Assembly: GCA_015232555.1 (NCBI GenBank) | Contig: JADFZJ010000009.1 | Coordinates: 20,566-84,565, forward strand | Origin: Desulfamplus sp. | GTDB lineage: Bacteria; Desulfobacterota; Desulfobacteria; Desulfobacterales; Desulfobacteraceae | Reading direction: 5' to 3' | Length of the DNA: 64,000 nucleotides | Notes under the pieces: generated by a model | Told to the model about the DNA's origin: nothing | Databases searched by the model: none | The model's input: only the letters and a program-made list of their open reading frames with translations | Shown here: positions 18,205-27,087 of the stretch, piece after piece | Numbering within the stretch: position 1 is the first letter of the stretch | How the letters are laid out: the number at the start of each line of letters is the position of its first letter | Made by a program: the position numbers and the translations under genes

Positions 18205-19305
18205 ATGTCAGAGAAACGCGATTATTATGAAGTACTCGGAGTCTCCAGAGACGCAACAAAGGACGAACTAAAATCCACATACCGAAAACTTGCCATTAAA
18301 TATCATCCAGATAAAAATCCAGGCAACAAGGAAGCAGAAGAGAAATTCAAGGAGGCATCTGAAGCCTATAGTGTTCTTTCAGATGATCAGAAACGGCAGA
18401 TTTATAATCAGTATGGTCATAAGGGGCTTGAGGGTTCAAATTTTTCTACCAATGTCAATTTTGAAGATATCTTTTCAGGTTTTGGCAATATCTTTGAAGA
18501 GTTTTTTGGTTTCAACAGTTCAGGTGGAAGAGGCGGAGCAAGAGTTCAAAGAGGTGCTGACCTCCGTTATGACATGACACTTGAGTTCATGGAGGCTGCT
18601 TTTGGGGTTGAGCGAGAGATTGATATAAGAAAGTATGATCTATGCGATGTATGTCATGGTGATGGCTGCAAAGAGGGTACACAGCCAGAAATATGCTCAC
18701 ATTGTCATGGTACTGGACAATTTGTCCAGAGCCAGGGTTTTTTTAAGGTAAAGACAACCTGCCCATATTGCCGCGGTAAGGGAAAATCAATACCTCACCC
18801 TTGCAGAAAATGTGTAGGTGCAGGCAGAGTTGAGGTAACCAAAAAGGTCTTGGTAAAGATTCCCGGGGGCGTTGATACTGGTGCAAAACTGAGACTTACA
18901 GGCGAAGGTGAAGTAAGCATGTCAGGAGGTCCTCCTGGCGATCTCTATGTATTTATACAGGTAAGACCTCACAAGTTTTTCAGGCGTGAAGGAAGTGATA
19001 TTCTATGCGTTGTGGATATCTCTTTTGTACAGGCTGCCCTTGGTGACGAGATAACCATTCCCACTCTTGAGGGTGAAAAGAGTCTTAAAATACCAAAAGG
19101 TACCCAGTATGGAGATACCTTCAGATTTAAAGGTGATGGAATCCAGTCACTTAGAAGCGGAAGACGCGGAGATCAGATCATTCAGTTCAATATAAAAACG
19201 CCTACAGGACTCTCTAAAAAACAGGAGAAGCTGCTTAAAGAGTTTGACCAGCTTGATGCCAATAAGATATCCAACAAATTAAGAAATCTTTTCAAAGGGC
19301 TGTAA
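18205..19305 (+). CDS. dnaJ: Chaperone protein DnaJ
   Basis: A 366-residue type I DnaJ. It has a J domain with HPD (in KYHPDKNPG), a G/F-rich region (about 82-112), four CxxCxGxG zinc repeats ([32 protein letters not shown]) and the substrate-binding C-terminal domains. It stimulates DnaK ATPase and delivers unfolded clients. dnaK and grpE are not in the window, so this may be a stand-alone copy. It is divergent from ubiE and followed by queD. Confidence 0.96.
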   Translation: MSEKRDYYEVLGVSRDATKDELKSTYRKLAIKYHPDKNPGNKEAEEKFKEASEAYSVLSDDQKRQIYNQYGHKGLEGSNFSTNVNFEDIFSGFGNIFEEFFGFNSSGGRGGARVQRGADLRYDMTLEFMEAAFGVEREIDIRKYDLCDVCHGDGCKEGTQPEICSHCHGTGQFVQSQGFFKVKTTCPYCRGKGKSIPHPCRKCVGAGRVEVTKKVLVKIPGGVDTGAKLRLTGEGEVSMSGGPPGDLYVFIQVRPHKFFRREGSDILCVVDISFVQAALGDEITIPTLEGEKSLKIPKGTQYGDTFRFKGDGIQSLRSGRRGDQIIQFNIKTPTGLSKKQEKLLKEFDQLDANKISNKLRNLFKGL

Positions 19306-19308
19306 TAT

Positions 19309-19325
19309 ATGTCTTAATAAGACAT
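19309..19325. other. Short palindrome between dnaJ and queD
   Basis: An 8-bp perfect inverted repeat around one base (ATGTCTTA/TAAGACAT) directly after the dnaJ stop codon. It has no T-run, so it is not a convincing terminator; it might stabilise the mRNA end. Confidence 0.3.
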
Positions 19326-19375
19326 GATTGTCTAACACACTACCTGAATATTTTGATAAAGAGAGGAACCCGAAT

Positions 19376-19750
19376 ATGTTTGAACTAAAAGTAAAGACTC
19401 ATTTTGCTGCGGCACATAAATTGACAATGGTAGGGCAGAAATGTGAAAATCTACATGGACATAACTGGGATATTGAAGTCTATGTTGCAGGTGATAAACT
19501 CAACACTGCTGGGGTTCTTGTAGATTTTGGCGATATAAAAAAAGAGGTTCGGAAGATTATGACGGACTTAGATCACAAATATCTCAATGAGCTTGAGGCA
19601 TTTGAATCCATTCAGCCTTCATCAGAGAGAATTGCCATATATATTGCTGAAAAATTGCAATCACGCCTTAAAGATTTAAATGAGGATATCAGAGTCTCAA
19701 GAGTATCTGCATGGGAGTCATCAGATTCATGTGCAACATACATTCCGTGA
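19376..19750 (+). CDS. queD: 6-carboxy-5,6,7,8-tetrahydropterin synthase family protein (QueD)
   Basis: From the ATG at 19376, preceded by GAGAGG, the protein has 124 residues. Zinc-binding histidines occur in HFAAAHKL and in CENLHGHNW, which also has the catalytic cysteine; DLDHKYLNE and the final SAWESSDSCATY complete the family pattern. QueD makes 6-carboxytetrahydropterin from dihydroneopterin triphosphate on the way to queuosine. No other queuosine gene is adjacent. A TTG at 19328 would give a 16-residue extension with no conservation. It sits 71 bp after dnaJ. Confidence 0.88.
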   Translation: MFELKVKTHFAAAHKLTMVGQKCENLHGHNWDIEVYVAGDKLNTAGVLVDFGDIKKEVRKIMTDLDHKYLNELEAFESIQPSSERIAIYIAEKLQSRLKDLNEDIRVSRVSAWESSDSCATYIP

Positions 19751-19763
19751 CATCTGCAAAGAG

Positions 19764-19810
19764 CAATCAAACTGTAGAGATAGAAAGCCATAAGTCTCTA
19801 CGTTTGATTG
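19764..19810. terminator. Bidirectional terminator between queD and the permease gene
   Basis: A long stem (19764-19779 with 19795-19810; 16 bp with one bulged base) beginning CAATCAAAC and ending GTTTGATTG, loop of about 14 nt. It lies between two convergent genes. On the plus strand it is followed by only a short TTT, so termination is likely but not strong. Confidence 0.6.
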
Positions 19811-19831
19811 TTTAGGGAATCCTTAAAAAAC

Positions 19832-20752
19832 CTATCTCTCTCCTCTTTTGTATGGCTCTCCAAGCTGTGCAGGAGCATCAAGCCTTCTACGATCCCTTAA
19901 GCTCATACCAAGCAAAATCAGCAGTGTTGCAGCATAAGGGAGCATGGCAAGAAAGTTGGGTGATATACCAAACGGCTGCAAAAGATACTGCAATACAAAT
20001 ACACCCCCAAACAGAAACGCCCCAAATATAGCCTTGCCAGGATTCCAGAGAGCAAAGATGGTAAGAGCAATCACAATCCACCCTCTGCCTGCTGTCATAC
20101 CCTCTATCCATGACTTGCTGTATGATGTTGAAAGATGTGCTCCCGCCATAGCTGAAAAAGCTCCACCAACGATCACGCACGAATACTTTATTAAAGTGAC
20201 ATTAACCCCTTGTGTTTCGGTAGCTCGTGGATTCTCTCCAGTTGAGCGGACTTTAATGCCCGCAAGTGTTCGTTCAAGAAAAAACCACGCACCAAGTGCT
20301 AAAATTATCGCCATATAGAAAAACGGACTCTGTTTGAAAAATAGAGGTCCAATAAACGGGATATCTGAAAGCCAGGGGATTGCAATATCGTTCATCTGTA
20401 CAGCAAGAGGTTTTCCTACATAGGGTTTTCCTATCATACCAGAAAGACCAAGACCTATCATGGTAAGGGCAAGACCAGATACAACCTGATTTGCCATAAG
20501 GGTGATAGATGCAAAAGCGTGAATCAACGAAATGAGCATACCAGCACCAATAGCAGCCATAAGAGCAAGCCAAGGATTGCCAGTGGTGTAAGTAACGACA
20601 AATGCCACCACAGCACCAACAGCCATGACTCCCTCAACACCCAGATTGATTATTCCTGAACGCTCACATATAACCTCTCCTACAGTGCCAAGCAAAAGAG
20701 GCGTTCCTGCTACCATGGTTCTTTGCAACACTGAAATTACAACATCTTCCAT
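19832..20752 (-). CDS. ABC transporter permease, nucleoside/simple-sugar type (BmpC/NupQ-like)
   Basis: A 306-residue inner-membrane protein with about eight to nine hydrophobic segments. The N-terminal TPLLLGTVGEVICERSGIINLGVEGVM and later VRSTGENPRATETQGV are hallmarks of the second permease (NupQ/YufQ class) of nucleoside-type ABC importers. It would normally pair with a second permease, an ATPase and a BMP-type lipoprotein, but neither neighbour (convergent queD, upstream bamD) belongs to such a set. Either the rest is elsewhere in the genome or the operon has been split. Confidence 0.85.
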   Translation of the reverse strand: MEDVVISVLQRTMVAGTPLLLGTVGEVICERSGIINLGVEGVMAVGAVVAFVVTYTTGNPWLALMAAIGAGMLISLIHAFASITLMANQVVSGLALTMIGLGLSGMIGKPYVGKPLAVQMNDIAIPWLSDIPFIGPLFFKQSPFFYMAIILALGAWFFLERTLAGIKVRSTGENPRATETQGVNVTLIKYSCVIVGGAFSAMAGAHLSTSYSKSWIEGMTAGRGWIVIALTIFALWNPGKAIFGAFLFGGVFVLQYLLQPFGISPNFLAMLPYAATLLILLGMSLRDRRRLDAPAQLGEPYKRGER

Positions 20753-20801
20753 ATATTTATTGTGCCCGTATTTTTACATATACAATCCAAACTTAAAATT
20801 G

Positions 20802-21482
20802 CTACTTTTTTTCCAATATTTTCCTGCACAGTGCAATATTTTCCAAAGCACGCCTGCCAGCTTCTGTATCAGGGTACAAGGCAAATATCTCTTCAAATCT
20901 TTTTAAAGCAGCCTTATGCTGCCCGCTTTTTAAATAAAAGTTAGCAACATACTCTTCATGATTTGCAAGGCTCTCTTTGCATCTACTAATCTTTTTTGCA
21001 GTTTTTAGAGAGTATGGATTATCAGGAAAGCGGTTTACAAGACGTTGAAACTGTTCAATTGCCTTTTTGGCGGGAGTCTGATCTTTATCAACAGCCTCGA
21101 TTCGATTGTACCAGCACATACCTGTTCTATAAATCACATAAGGAATTGCTTCATTTTCAGGATGGAGATTTTCAAATGACTCATAATTTGCCCGTGCATC
21201 TTCATAATCTTCAAGTTTGTAATGAGCATCAGCAATTTTAAGCTCTGCTAAAATTGCATATTTACTAAACGGATACCAATCTCTTAAGGTTGTAAAAGAT
21301 TTGATCGCTTTTTTGTAATTTTCTTCTCTAAATTCAAGACTTCCCTGAGTTGCAAGCTCTTTTGCACTTTTTTCCATCTCATGATCTTCTGAGCTAAACC
21401 ATGAGCAGCCAGAGACAAACATCAGAATAGATAATAAAATTGCAATTAGGAGAGGAACATTAATTTTCATTATTTGCACCAT
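20802..21482 (-). CDS. bamD: Outer membrane protein assembly factor BamD
   Basis: A 226-residue lipoprotein: signal peptide with a lipobox (VSGC, about Cys26), then tetratricopeptide-like repeats (FREENYKKAIKSFTTLRDWYPFSKYAILAELKIADAHYKLEDYEDA...). This is the BamD/ComL pattern. It is an essential partner of BamA in inserting beta-barrels into the outer membrane. Start could be the ATG at 21482 or 21470, four codons apart. It lies 49 bp upstream of the orphan ABC permease and downstream of the trxB terminator. Confidence 0.88.
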   Translation of the reverse strand: MVQIMKINVPLLIAILLSILMFVSGCSWFSSEDHEMEKSAKELATQGSLEFREENYKKAIKSFTTLRDWYPFSKYAILAELKIADAHYKLEDYEDARANYESFENLHPENEAIPYVIYRTGMCWYNRIEAVDKDQTPAKKAIEQFQRLVNRFPDNPYSLKTAKKISRCKESLANHEEYVANFYLKSGQHKAALKRFEEIFALYPDTEAGRRALENIALCRKILEKK

Positions 21483-21489
21483 AACTTAA

Positions 21490-21535
21490 ATCAAAAAAGA
21501 ATAAACTGAAGAACCCCAGCTTATTCTTTTTTGAT
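21490..21535 (-). terminator. Rho-independent terminator downstream of trxB
   Basis: A 15-bp perfect stem (21490-21504 with 21521-21535, AAAAAAGAATAA paired with TTATTCTTTTTT at its heart) with a 16-nt loop. It lies after the trxB stop and before the bamD start on the minus strand, with T-rich sequence on the exit side. Confidence 0.65.
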
Positions 21536-21558
21536 AATTGACGGGTTATATTTTTTTA

Positions 21559-21606
21559 TTCAGGAATTTTAATCCAACAAGAATGGCAGCGAAGCTGCTT
21601 ATGTTC
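21559..21606. repeat. Dispersed 48-bp intergenic repeat, family 1, copy A
   Basis: Begins TTCAGGAATTTTAATCC and ends GAAGCTGCTTATGTTC. It matches the copy at 43505-43552 in 39 of 48 positions; other copies are at 36517-36564 and 43454-43501. It lies between trxB and bamD. Confidence 0.7.
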
Positions 21607-21619
21607 TATTTAATGGATA

Positions 21620-22582
21620 TTAATCCTGCAAATTATCAATATAATGTTCGGCAGACATTACAGCAATAGCAGCATCGCCAACAGCAGTCGCAATCTGTTT
21701 AAGTTGCGTTGTTCTTACATCACCAGCAGCAAAAATACCAGGAATAGAAGTCTCCATACGTTCGTTGGTATGGATAAAACCGCCGTCATCCATTTTAAGA
21801 CTCTTAGAGGCATTAATATTGATGTCTGAATTAAGAGAATCTTTCAGAAAGTCAGTGTTAGGATTAATTCCAACCCATATAAAACAGCCGTCAGCCTTGA
21901 TATTTTTCTCTTCACCTGTTTTCACATGCTTGATTTTCACATTTTCAACTGAGAAAAAACCATCCATACCTGACACCACAGAATCCCAGACAAATTCAAT
22001 CTTGTCATTTTTAAACGCCCGCTCCTGAAGTATCTTGGTAGCTCTAAGTTCACTGCGTCTATGTACCAAATAGACCTTTTTTGCAAACCGTGTAAGGAAA
22101 ATTGACTCCTGAACAGCGGTATCACCACCACCTACAGCAACAACGGTCTTATCTCTAAAAAATGGTCCGTCACAGGTAGCACAAAAAGAGACGCCTTTAC
22201 CCATAAATTTTGCTTCTCCAACATTGAGCTTTCGAGGTGATGCACCAGACGCAATAATAACAGCTTTTGTGGTTATTTTTCTTTTGTTATTAAGATGAAT
22301 TGTCTTGCACTCTCCATCAGCTTCAATAGCAGTAACATCTTCAGACTCAATCGTAAGCCCTAAGTTCTTTGCCTGATTGAGCATTTTATCACCCAAATCA
22401 TAACCACTGATACCGTCTGGAAAGCCTGGATAATTTTCAATCCAGTCAGAAACAATCACCTGACCGCCAGGTGCTGACTTTTCGTAAAGCACAACATTCA
22501 TCCTTGCTCTGGCAGCATATATTCCTGCTGTAAGTCCTGCTGGTCCGCCGCCAATTATCACAAGTTCGTAATCAGTTTGCAT
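21620..22582 (-). CDS. trxB: Thioredoxin reductase
   Basis: A 320-residue flavoprotein with an N-terminal FAD-binding GGGPAGLTAGIYAAR, the redox-active CATCDGP near residue 136, the NADPH-binding GGGDTAVQE and the C-terminal GIFAAGDVR. It passes electrons from NADPH to thioredoxin. The start is 23 bp downstream of trxA, in a trxA-trxB operon, and a terminator follows. Confidence 0.95.
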   Translation of the reverse strand: MQTDYELVIIGGGPAGLTAGIYAARARMNVVLYEKSAPGGQVIVSDWIENYPGFPDGISGYDLGDKMLNQAKNLGLTIESEDVTAIEADGECKTIHLNNKRKITTKAVIIASGASPRKLNVGEAKFMGKGVSFCATCDGPFFRDKTVVAVGGGDTAVQESIFLTRFAKKVYLVHRRSELRATKILQERAFKNDKIEFVWDSVVSGMDGFFSVENVKIKHVKTGEEKNIKADGCFIWVGINPNTDFLKDSLNSDININASKSLKMDDGGFIHTNERMETSIPGIFAAGDVRTTQLKQIATAVGDAAIAVMSAEHYIDNLQD

Positions 22583-22605
22583 TTAATTTCAAATTCCTGT
22601 TATAT

Positions 22606-22932
22606 TTACAGAAGAGCGTCCATTGCCTGTTCTAATTTTGCCTTTGCAACCATGCCTGTTATCTGTTCAACTATCTGGCCGTTTTTGAAAAAAATAAGCG
22701 TTGGTATTGCCTGAATGCCATATTTCGTTGGAGACTGAGGGTTTTCATCAACATTAACCTTTACAAATTTAATTTTTCCTGAATATGTCTGCTCAAGAGC
22801 CTCAATAGTAGGTGCAATAGCTCTGCATGGTCCGCACCATGGAGCCCAGAAATCAACCATTACTGGTAAACTTGATTTAATAACTTCATTCTCAAAGGCA
22901 GCATCATCTATTTCTATAATATTTCCTGACAT
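22606..22932 (-). CDS. trxA: Thioredoxin
   Basis: A 108-residue thioredoxin with the active site WCGPC near residues 31-35 in VDFWAPWCGPCRAIAPTIE and the cis-Pro in GIQAIPTLIFF. A strong ribosome-binding site (AAGGAG) precedes the ATG. It is a general protein disulfide reductant and also supports sulfur metabolism. It is recycled by the downstream trxB. Confidence 0.96.
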   Translation of the reverse strand: MSGNIIEIDDAAFENEVIKSSLPVMVDFWAPWCGPCRAIAPTIEALEQTYSGKIKFVKVNVDENPQSPTKYGIQAIPTLIFFKNGQIVEQITGMVAKAKLEQAMDALL

Positions 22933-23090
22933 TTATCTTCTCCTTATGTTATGTTAGGTTAATCAAGAACTCTTATTTAAATCAAACAACTGTTTCTCTT
23001 TAATGGTGTTTAAAAAAACTATTTTTATAAAAATAACTTTATTTATATTTATGATTTTTATTACAATACGGTATTTTATTAAAAGTTGAC

Positions 23091-23119
23091 TATATTAAAA
23101 AAACTATTTTTTTAATATA
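23091..23119. other. AT-only palindrome upstream of the purN-like gene
   Basis: A perfect 13-bp inverted repeat around CTA, entirely A/T outside the loop. The inner word AAAAAAACTATTTTT also occurs at about 23013-23027, so it is duplicated 84 bp apart. The region lies between the divergent trxA and purN-like genes and may hold their promoters or a bent-DNA site. Confidence 0.4.
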
Positions 23120-23175
23120 TGAGTTTAGTTATCCTTTGTCAATATAATGAAAAATTCCTTTTAAAGGAGGTTCGC

Positions 23176-23937
23176 ATGAGAAAAAAAATCAAAATTGGCA
23201 CACTTGTATCTGGCGGCGGAACAAATTTGCAGGCAATAATTGACAGTTGTGCAGATGAAAAAATTGATGCAGAGATTCTCTTTACTGGTTCTGATGTTCC
23301 GGGAGTAAAGGGGCTTGAACGTGCACAGAAAGCGGGTATCGAGACTTTTGTTGTTGATTACAGAAAGATACTAAAAAGAGCTAAAGAAAATCCATCATCG
23401 TTAGTTCTACCAGATGATTTCAATATTGAGGAGATAAAAGCAAAACAACGGCTTATAAATAAAAGAGAGGAAATTCAAAAAATTGAGTTTTTCTTAAAAA
23501 CAAGAGCAGTAGCAGAAAGAGAGCTTCTTGATAAAATTCTTCCATATAAACTTGATCTTCTTGTGCTTGCTGGTTTTATGAGAACTCTTACGCCATATTT
23601 TATTGATCGCATCAACAATGATATTTTATATAATATAGACTTAAACAACACTAAGTCTATATATCACAAATATAAAATAATGAATATCCATCCAGCCATC
23701 TTGCCAGCATTTCCTGGAACTGACGGTTATGGAGATACATTCAGATATGGATGCAAGGTCGGGGGCTGTACTGTCCATTATATAGATTATGGAGAAGATT
23801 CAGGACCAATTATTGGACAGCGTGCATTTCAGATTGAAGATGGAGATACTCTTGAAATTGTAAAGCAAAAAGGGCTTGCATTGGAGTGGCAGTTGTATCC
23901 TGAGTGTATTCAAAAATTTGCTCTGGGTATGGTTTAA
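23176..23937 (+). CDS. purN: Phosphoribosylglycinamide formyltransferase-like protein (PurN family)
   Basis: From the ATG at 23176, with AAAGGAGG 6 bp before it, the protein has 253 residues. The N-terminus (KIGTLVSGGGTNLQAIID) binds the GAR phosphate, and the catalytic NIHP and HYIDYGEDSGPIIGQ follow. It should transfer formyl from 10-formyl-THF to GAR in purine synthesis. Normal PurN has about 200 residues; here there is a charged helical insertion at about 65-125 and a second one at about 155-175 just before NIHP. The insertions mean a changed substrate cannot be excluded. Confidence 0.82.
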   Translation: MRKKIKIGTLVSGGGTNLQAIIDSCADEKIDAEILFTGSDVPGVKGLERAQKAGIETFVVDYRKILKRAKENPSSLVLPDDFNIEEIKAKQRLINKREEIQKIEFFLKTRAVAERELLDKILPYKLDLLVLAGFMRTLTPYFIDRINNDILYNIDLNNTKSIYHKYKIMNIHPAILPAFPGTDGYGDTFRYGCKVGGCTVHYIDYGEDSGPIIGQRAFQIEDGDTLEIVKQKGLALEWQLYPECIQKFALGMV

Positions 23938-24068
23938 CTAAATAAGTGGAATGACGATTGCTCTTTGGGGAAGCATAATTCGAATCAAAAAATTTCTATC
24001 ATCATCCCTTTAATTCATTTATAATGCTAAACAATTAACGGCTGAAACAAAAGCCAATTTATCAACTG

Positions 24069-25892
24069 ATGGAAAAAATGCAAATGCGTATCGTTCAAAG
24101 AAAATTTATAATGGGTTTACAATCGGTTATAATTACTATTTTTATCTTGCTATCAGGAGTGTTTATCCCCGATAAAATTATGGCTGACCTCAATAAGGAG
24201 CAAACCCAGCTTCAAGTATTGCAATCCTTAAACCTGATTGCGGTCTCTTTGACTCATATAATGACTTACAACGACAAGATGGTTCTTGACCAAGAATACA
24301 ATACCATCATCAATAACTTGAATTTGAGTAATATTCCTGATGCCGATATAATCACGTTGCTTCAGGAACTTATGGATCTGCTAACAAGTTCTAAAATTCA
24401 AGAGCAGGAACGAGAACACCTCTTGAGTCGATTTGATAAAAATGTCCAGAACGAGCTTAAAAATAGAGTTAGATCACGAATTTTAGATACTGACCTATTT
24501 ATCAACCCTTATACTACCATTTTATCTGCTGTACTATCTACAGGGTCATTTTATTTCAATTACCGAGCCCAAATGGATGCTTATGCTAAAGAGAAAGACG
24601 AAGGGAAATGGGCACTTGAAGCAAAAACCATGCAGGGACTTAATAATTTTTACAAGAAGCTGCTAAAATATTCATGGGAGTTGATGAGGCGATATAATTT
24701 TCCTGATGAATGGAGATTAGATGAAAAACAGATCAGTGATTATACGGCTATTTTAAAGGAACCAGAGCTTGATCTGCGGTATCGAAAATTAGAGCGGATT
24801 GAAAACAGTTTCCAAAAATTTCCTCCTTATTGGTATTACCGAGGTCAAGCGGCTCACGAAATCGGTAAAAATGAGGAGGCATTTAATTGCTTCAACCAAT
24901 TTCAGCAAATACATCAAGGAATATTGAGAAAAGATCCTTATGCTGCATCTGTTGCCATGTACAAAACTATGCTAAAAGTGGAACACGCGGAAGCAGACCC
25001 AAACATGATTAAAAGAGATTTGGATTTAATTTTATCTAATTCAGATGATGCTGATTGGGGGAATATACTTTTTGCTGCTCTTCAGTATGCACGTATGGGC
25101 GATTCTGATACGGCGGGTAAGCTTATTCTGCGTAATTTGGATAACGGGCATATCGCCTTCATAGACTCTCCTGATATGATCCGAAGAGTGGGTCCAGCTT
25201 TACTGCTGAACGCTAAACCTGAACTCTTCAATCGCATCATGGACATGATACTAAATAATGACAAGGTGAAGAATTATGATCTGCTGTGGCTTTACGGGCA
25301 AATTAGGAACAGTGATATTTTAAAAAGGATACAGCCTGAATTTGACCGAGTGTTGTTGCAGACTACGGATAAGTCCATTTTTAATCCGCTCAATCTTTTT
25401 AAGGGCAACAATATTTCACTTTTTTTGCCAACACGCTGGATGGCTGAAAATTCGTTAGTAACATTGCAATTAAATAGTGAAACACGGGAGAAAGAATTCA
25501 ATCCTGTCGATGCCGCCGTGATGCCTAACTTACCAGAAATGACTGTATTGACATTTGAAAATGTATTGCCGATAAAAACATTTATAAAGAAAAAACATTC
25601 TGCTGAGATATCCATCTCTTTAGTTCGCGAAAAACTTGATGGGGACAAGACAGAAATAGAAGGCTACGATATAAAACTGGTCTTCCAATCCCAAATCATT
25701 GGCTCTGATGAACAATTATCAAAAATGGTAAAATATACTAATAATCTCTTTAAAGTGGGTAATCCAAACATTGCTACTGAAAAAATAGAGAAGGATCCAG
25801 ATGATTTGACAGTTTGGTTCAATAAAGAAAAAATCATCTTAAACGGTGAATCTTTCGGGTGGAGCGATGACGGGGTTACCATATCTAAGTAA
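24069..25892 (+). CDS. Large predicted exported protein with TPR-like helices, function unknown
   Basis: A 607-residue protein I do not recognise. A hydrophobic stretch at residues 15-35 looks like a signal peptide or anchor. The middle (about 230-420) is helical and looks like tetratricopeptide-type repeats (YWYYRGQAAHEIGKNEEAFNCFNQFQQIHQG). The last 170 residues are richer in beta-type sequence and lysine. A first methionine is at 24069; a more likely start might be an internal one closer to the hydrophobic segment. It stands alone on the plus strand between purN and an SH3 gene, at the start of a stretch of poorly known genes. Confidence 0.6.
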   Translation: MEKMQMRIVQRKFIMGLQSVIITIFILLSGVFIPDKIMADLNKEQTQLQVLQSLNLIAVSLTHIMTYNDKMVLDQEYNTIINNLNLSNIPDADIITLLQELMDLLTSSKIQEQEREHLLSRFDKNVQNELKNRVRSRILDTDLFINPYTTILSAVLSTGSFYFNYRAQMDAYAKEKDEGKWALEAKTMQGLNNFYKKLLKYSWELMRRYNFPDEWRLDEKQISDYTAILKEPELDLRYRKLERIENSFQKFPPYWYYRGQAAHEIGKNEEAFNCFNQFQQIHQGILRKDPYAASVAMYKTMLKVEHAEADPNMIKRDLDLILSNSDDADWGNILFAALQYARMGDSDTAGKLILRNLDNGHIAFIDSPDMIRRVGPALLLNAKPELFNRIMDMILNNDKVKNYDLLWLYGQIRNSDILKRIQPEFDRVLLQTTDKSIFNPLNLFKGNNISLFLPTRWMAENSLVTLQLNSETREKEFNPVDAAVMPNLPEMTVLTFENVLPIKTFIKKKHSAEISISLVREKLDGDKTEIEGYDIKLVFQSQIIGSDEQLSKMVKYTNNLFKVGNPNIATEKIEKDPDDLTVWFNKEKIILNGESFGWSDDGVTISK

Positions 25893-25935
25893 CCTTCAAG
25901 TGTGAAATGATAGTTTGTTTCACTATAACTCAGGG

Positions 25936-26361
25936 TTATCCAAATTTAGAATTGTTAGGTGTAACCTGACCTTCAATCAAAAAATTGTGTATCTGTGCGT
26001 CAGATATGGTGATAGCCTCCATCTTGTTAATCCATGTAAAATCAGCCTTTGGATTTCTGGATTTATACTGCTGTTCCACCTGTTTATTGAATCCTTTGCC
26101 TGCAAGGGCAAGTTCATCTCCAGTTGCTGAGTGCCCATCACTTAAACCTCCAGATTTAAGTTTAATGGCTTTTTCTGATAGTGCAGAATTATGAATCCAT
26201 CCTCTCTGCCCTGTGCGAACAACACGCACATTCGACCAGCCGTTTGATTCACTTGAGATCTCGACTGCCTCTCCATAATTGATATTTGTGAGCAATTGAC
26301 TGATAAAAGAGGGCTGAGAACGCAAAGCTCCCTGTTTCACAATAACATTAGACATTTTCAT
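25936..26361 (-). CDS. SH3-domain protein without signal peptide
   Basis: A 141-residue protein. Residues 5-65 form a bacterial SH3 domain (VIVKQGALRSQPSFISQLLTNINYGEAV ... GWIHNSALS). The tail (about 80-130) has the pattern GDELALAGKGFNKQVEQQYKSRNP, which I associate with conserved tails of deltaproteobacterial SH3 proteins, though I cannot name a function. There is no signal peptide. A strong ribosome-binding site (AAAGGAGG) lies about 10 bp before the ATG. Confidence 0.65.
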   Translation of the reverse strand: MKMSNVIVKQGALRSQPSFISQLLTNINYGEAVEISSESNGWSNVRVVRTGQRGWIHNSALSEKAIKLKSGGLSDGHSATGDELALAGKGFNKQVEQQYKSRNPKADFTWINKMEAITISDAQIHNFLIEGQVTPNNSKFG

Positions 26362-26466
26362 ATTAAACTTACCTCCTTTTATTAAAGATAGACCATTTTC
26401 ATTTGGTAATTTGTAATTATGCTTTTAAATTATTTTGTAATTATGGCTTTAAGCTATTTAAAATAT

Positions 26467-26784
26467 TTACGATAACAGAGTATCCACCTCATCATTAATT
26501 CTTTGAATTTGACTGACCAGAGCATCTGAGCCTCCCTCTTTTGCTGAAACTAAAGACTCTCCCCACTTTTGAAGCATTTTGGTATCAATTCGTCTGAGGG
26601 TGTTATCCCTTGACCACTCTCTGCCAATTCTTTCCCCAAGCATCTCAAGTTGTTGATGCAGTTTCTCTTTTTCAGGTGAAATAAAAGGTTTCATTATTTC
26701 TTTCATTTGACCTTTCCAACCCTTAACCAAGAGAGTTCCATCTTGAAACTTTTTAAACCAATCTCCCTCTTCTTTGCTATACAT
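26467..26784 (-). CDS. Hypothetical protein, charged and helical
   Basis: A 105-residue protein that is mostly polar helix, with Trp-containing motifs (DWFKKFQDG, REWSRDNTLRR, LQKWGESLV). No domain is recognised. A good ribosome-binding site (AAAGGAG) precedes it. The neighbouring genes on the same strand (SH3 protein downstream, degraded ORF upstream) may form a small operon. Confidence 0.5.
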   Translation of the reverse strand: MYSKEEGDWFKKFQDGTLLVKGWKGQMKEIMKPFISPEKEKLHQQLEMLGERIGREWSRDNTLRRIDTKMLQKWGESLVSAKEGGSDALVSQIQRINDEVDTLLS

Positions 26785-26971
26785 AAATAACTCCTTTACT
26801 CAATACGTTGACAAACCACTCCATATTTGAGAAATCACTCGAACCATTGCTGTTATATGCCTTAACCGCCTCATAAAAAGCAAACTATTTTCCGTCAAAT
26901 GTGATTTTGACCATGATATTAGTAGCCCACCGATAGATGGCAATGCTCGAAGCATTTGGGGCTGTAAATTT
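26777..26971 (-). pseudogene. Possible degraded ORF with an in-frame stop
   Basis: One minus-strand frame is open from 26971 to 26777 except for a TAG at 26885-26887. The two halves read as plausible protein (IAIYRWATNIMVKITFDGK and then FAFYEAVKAYNSNGSSDF...). The frame ends overlapping the start of the gene at 26467-26784. This may be the remnant of an upstream gene; it may equally be chance. The rest of the 300-bp gap up to 27087 shows nothing else. Confidence 0.25.
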
Positions 26972-27087
26972 TTAAGGGATGAAGTATTTTTTTTTCATAA
27001 GGTGCTCACAATACCCTGATTATAGGGGAATATACAAAATTAATAATCGTCGAAAGTAGCCCTTTTTTCTCAAAATCCCTGAAAAAT

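Noticed and set aside
17336..18280. Longer ubiE with a 60-residue N-terminal extension
   Set aside because: The extension has no conservation and overlaps the divergent dnaJ start; the ATG at 18100 opens directly into the family sequence.
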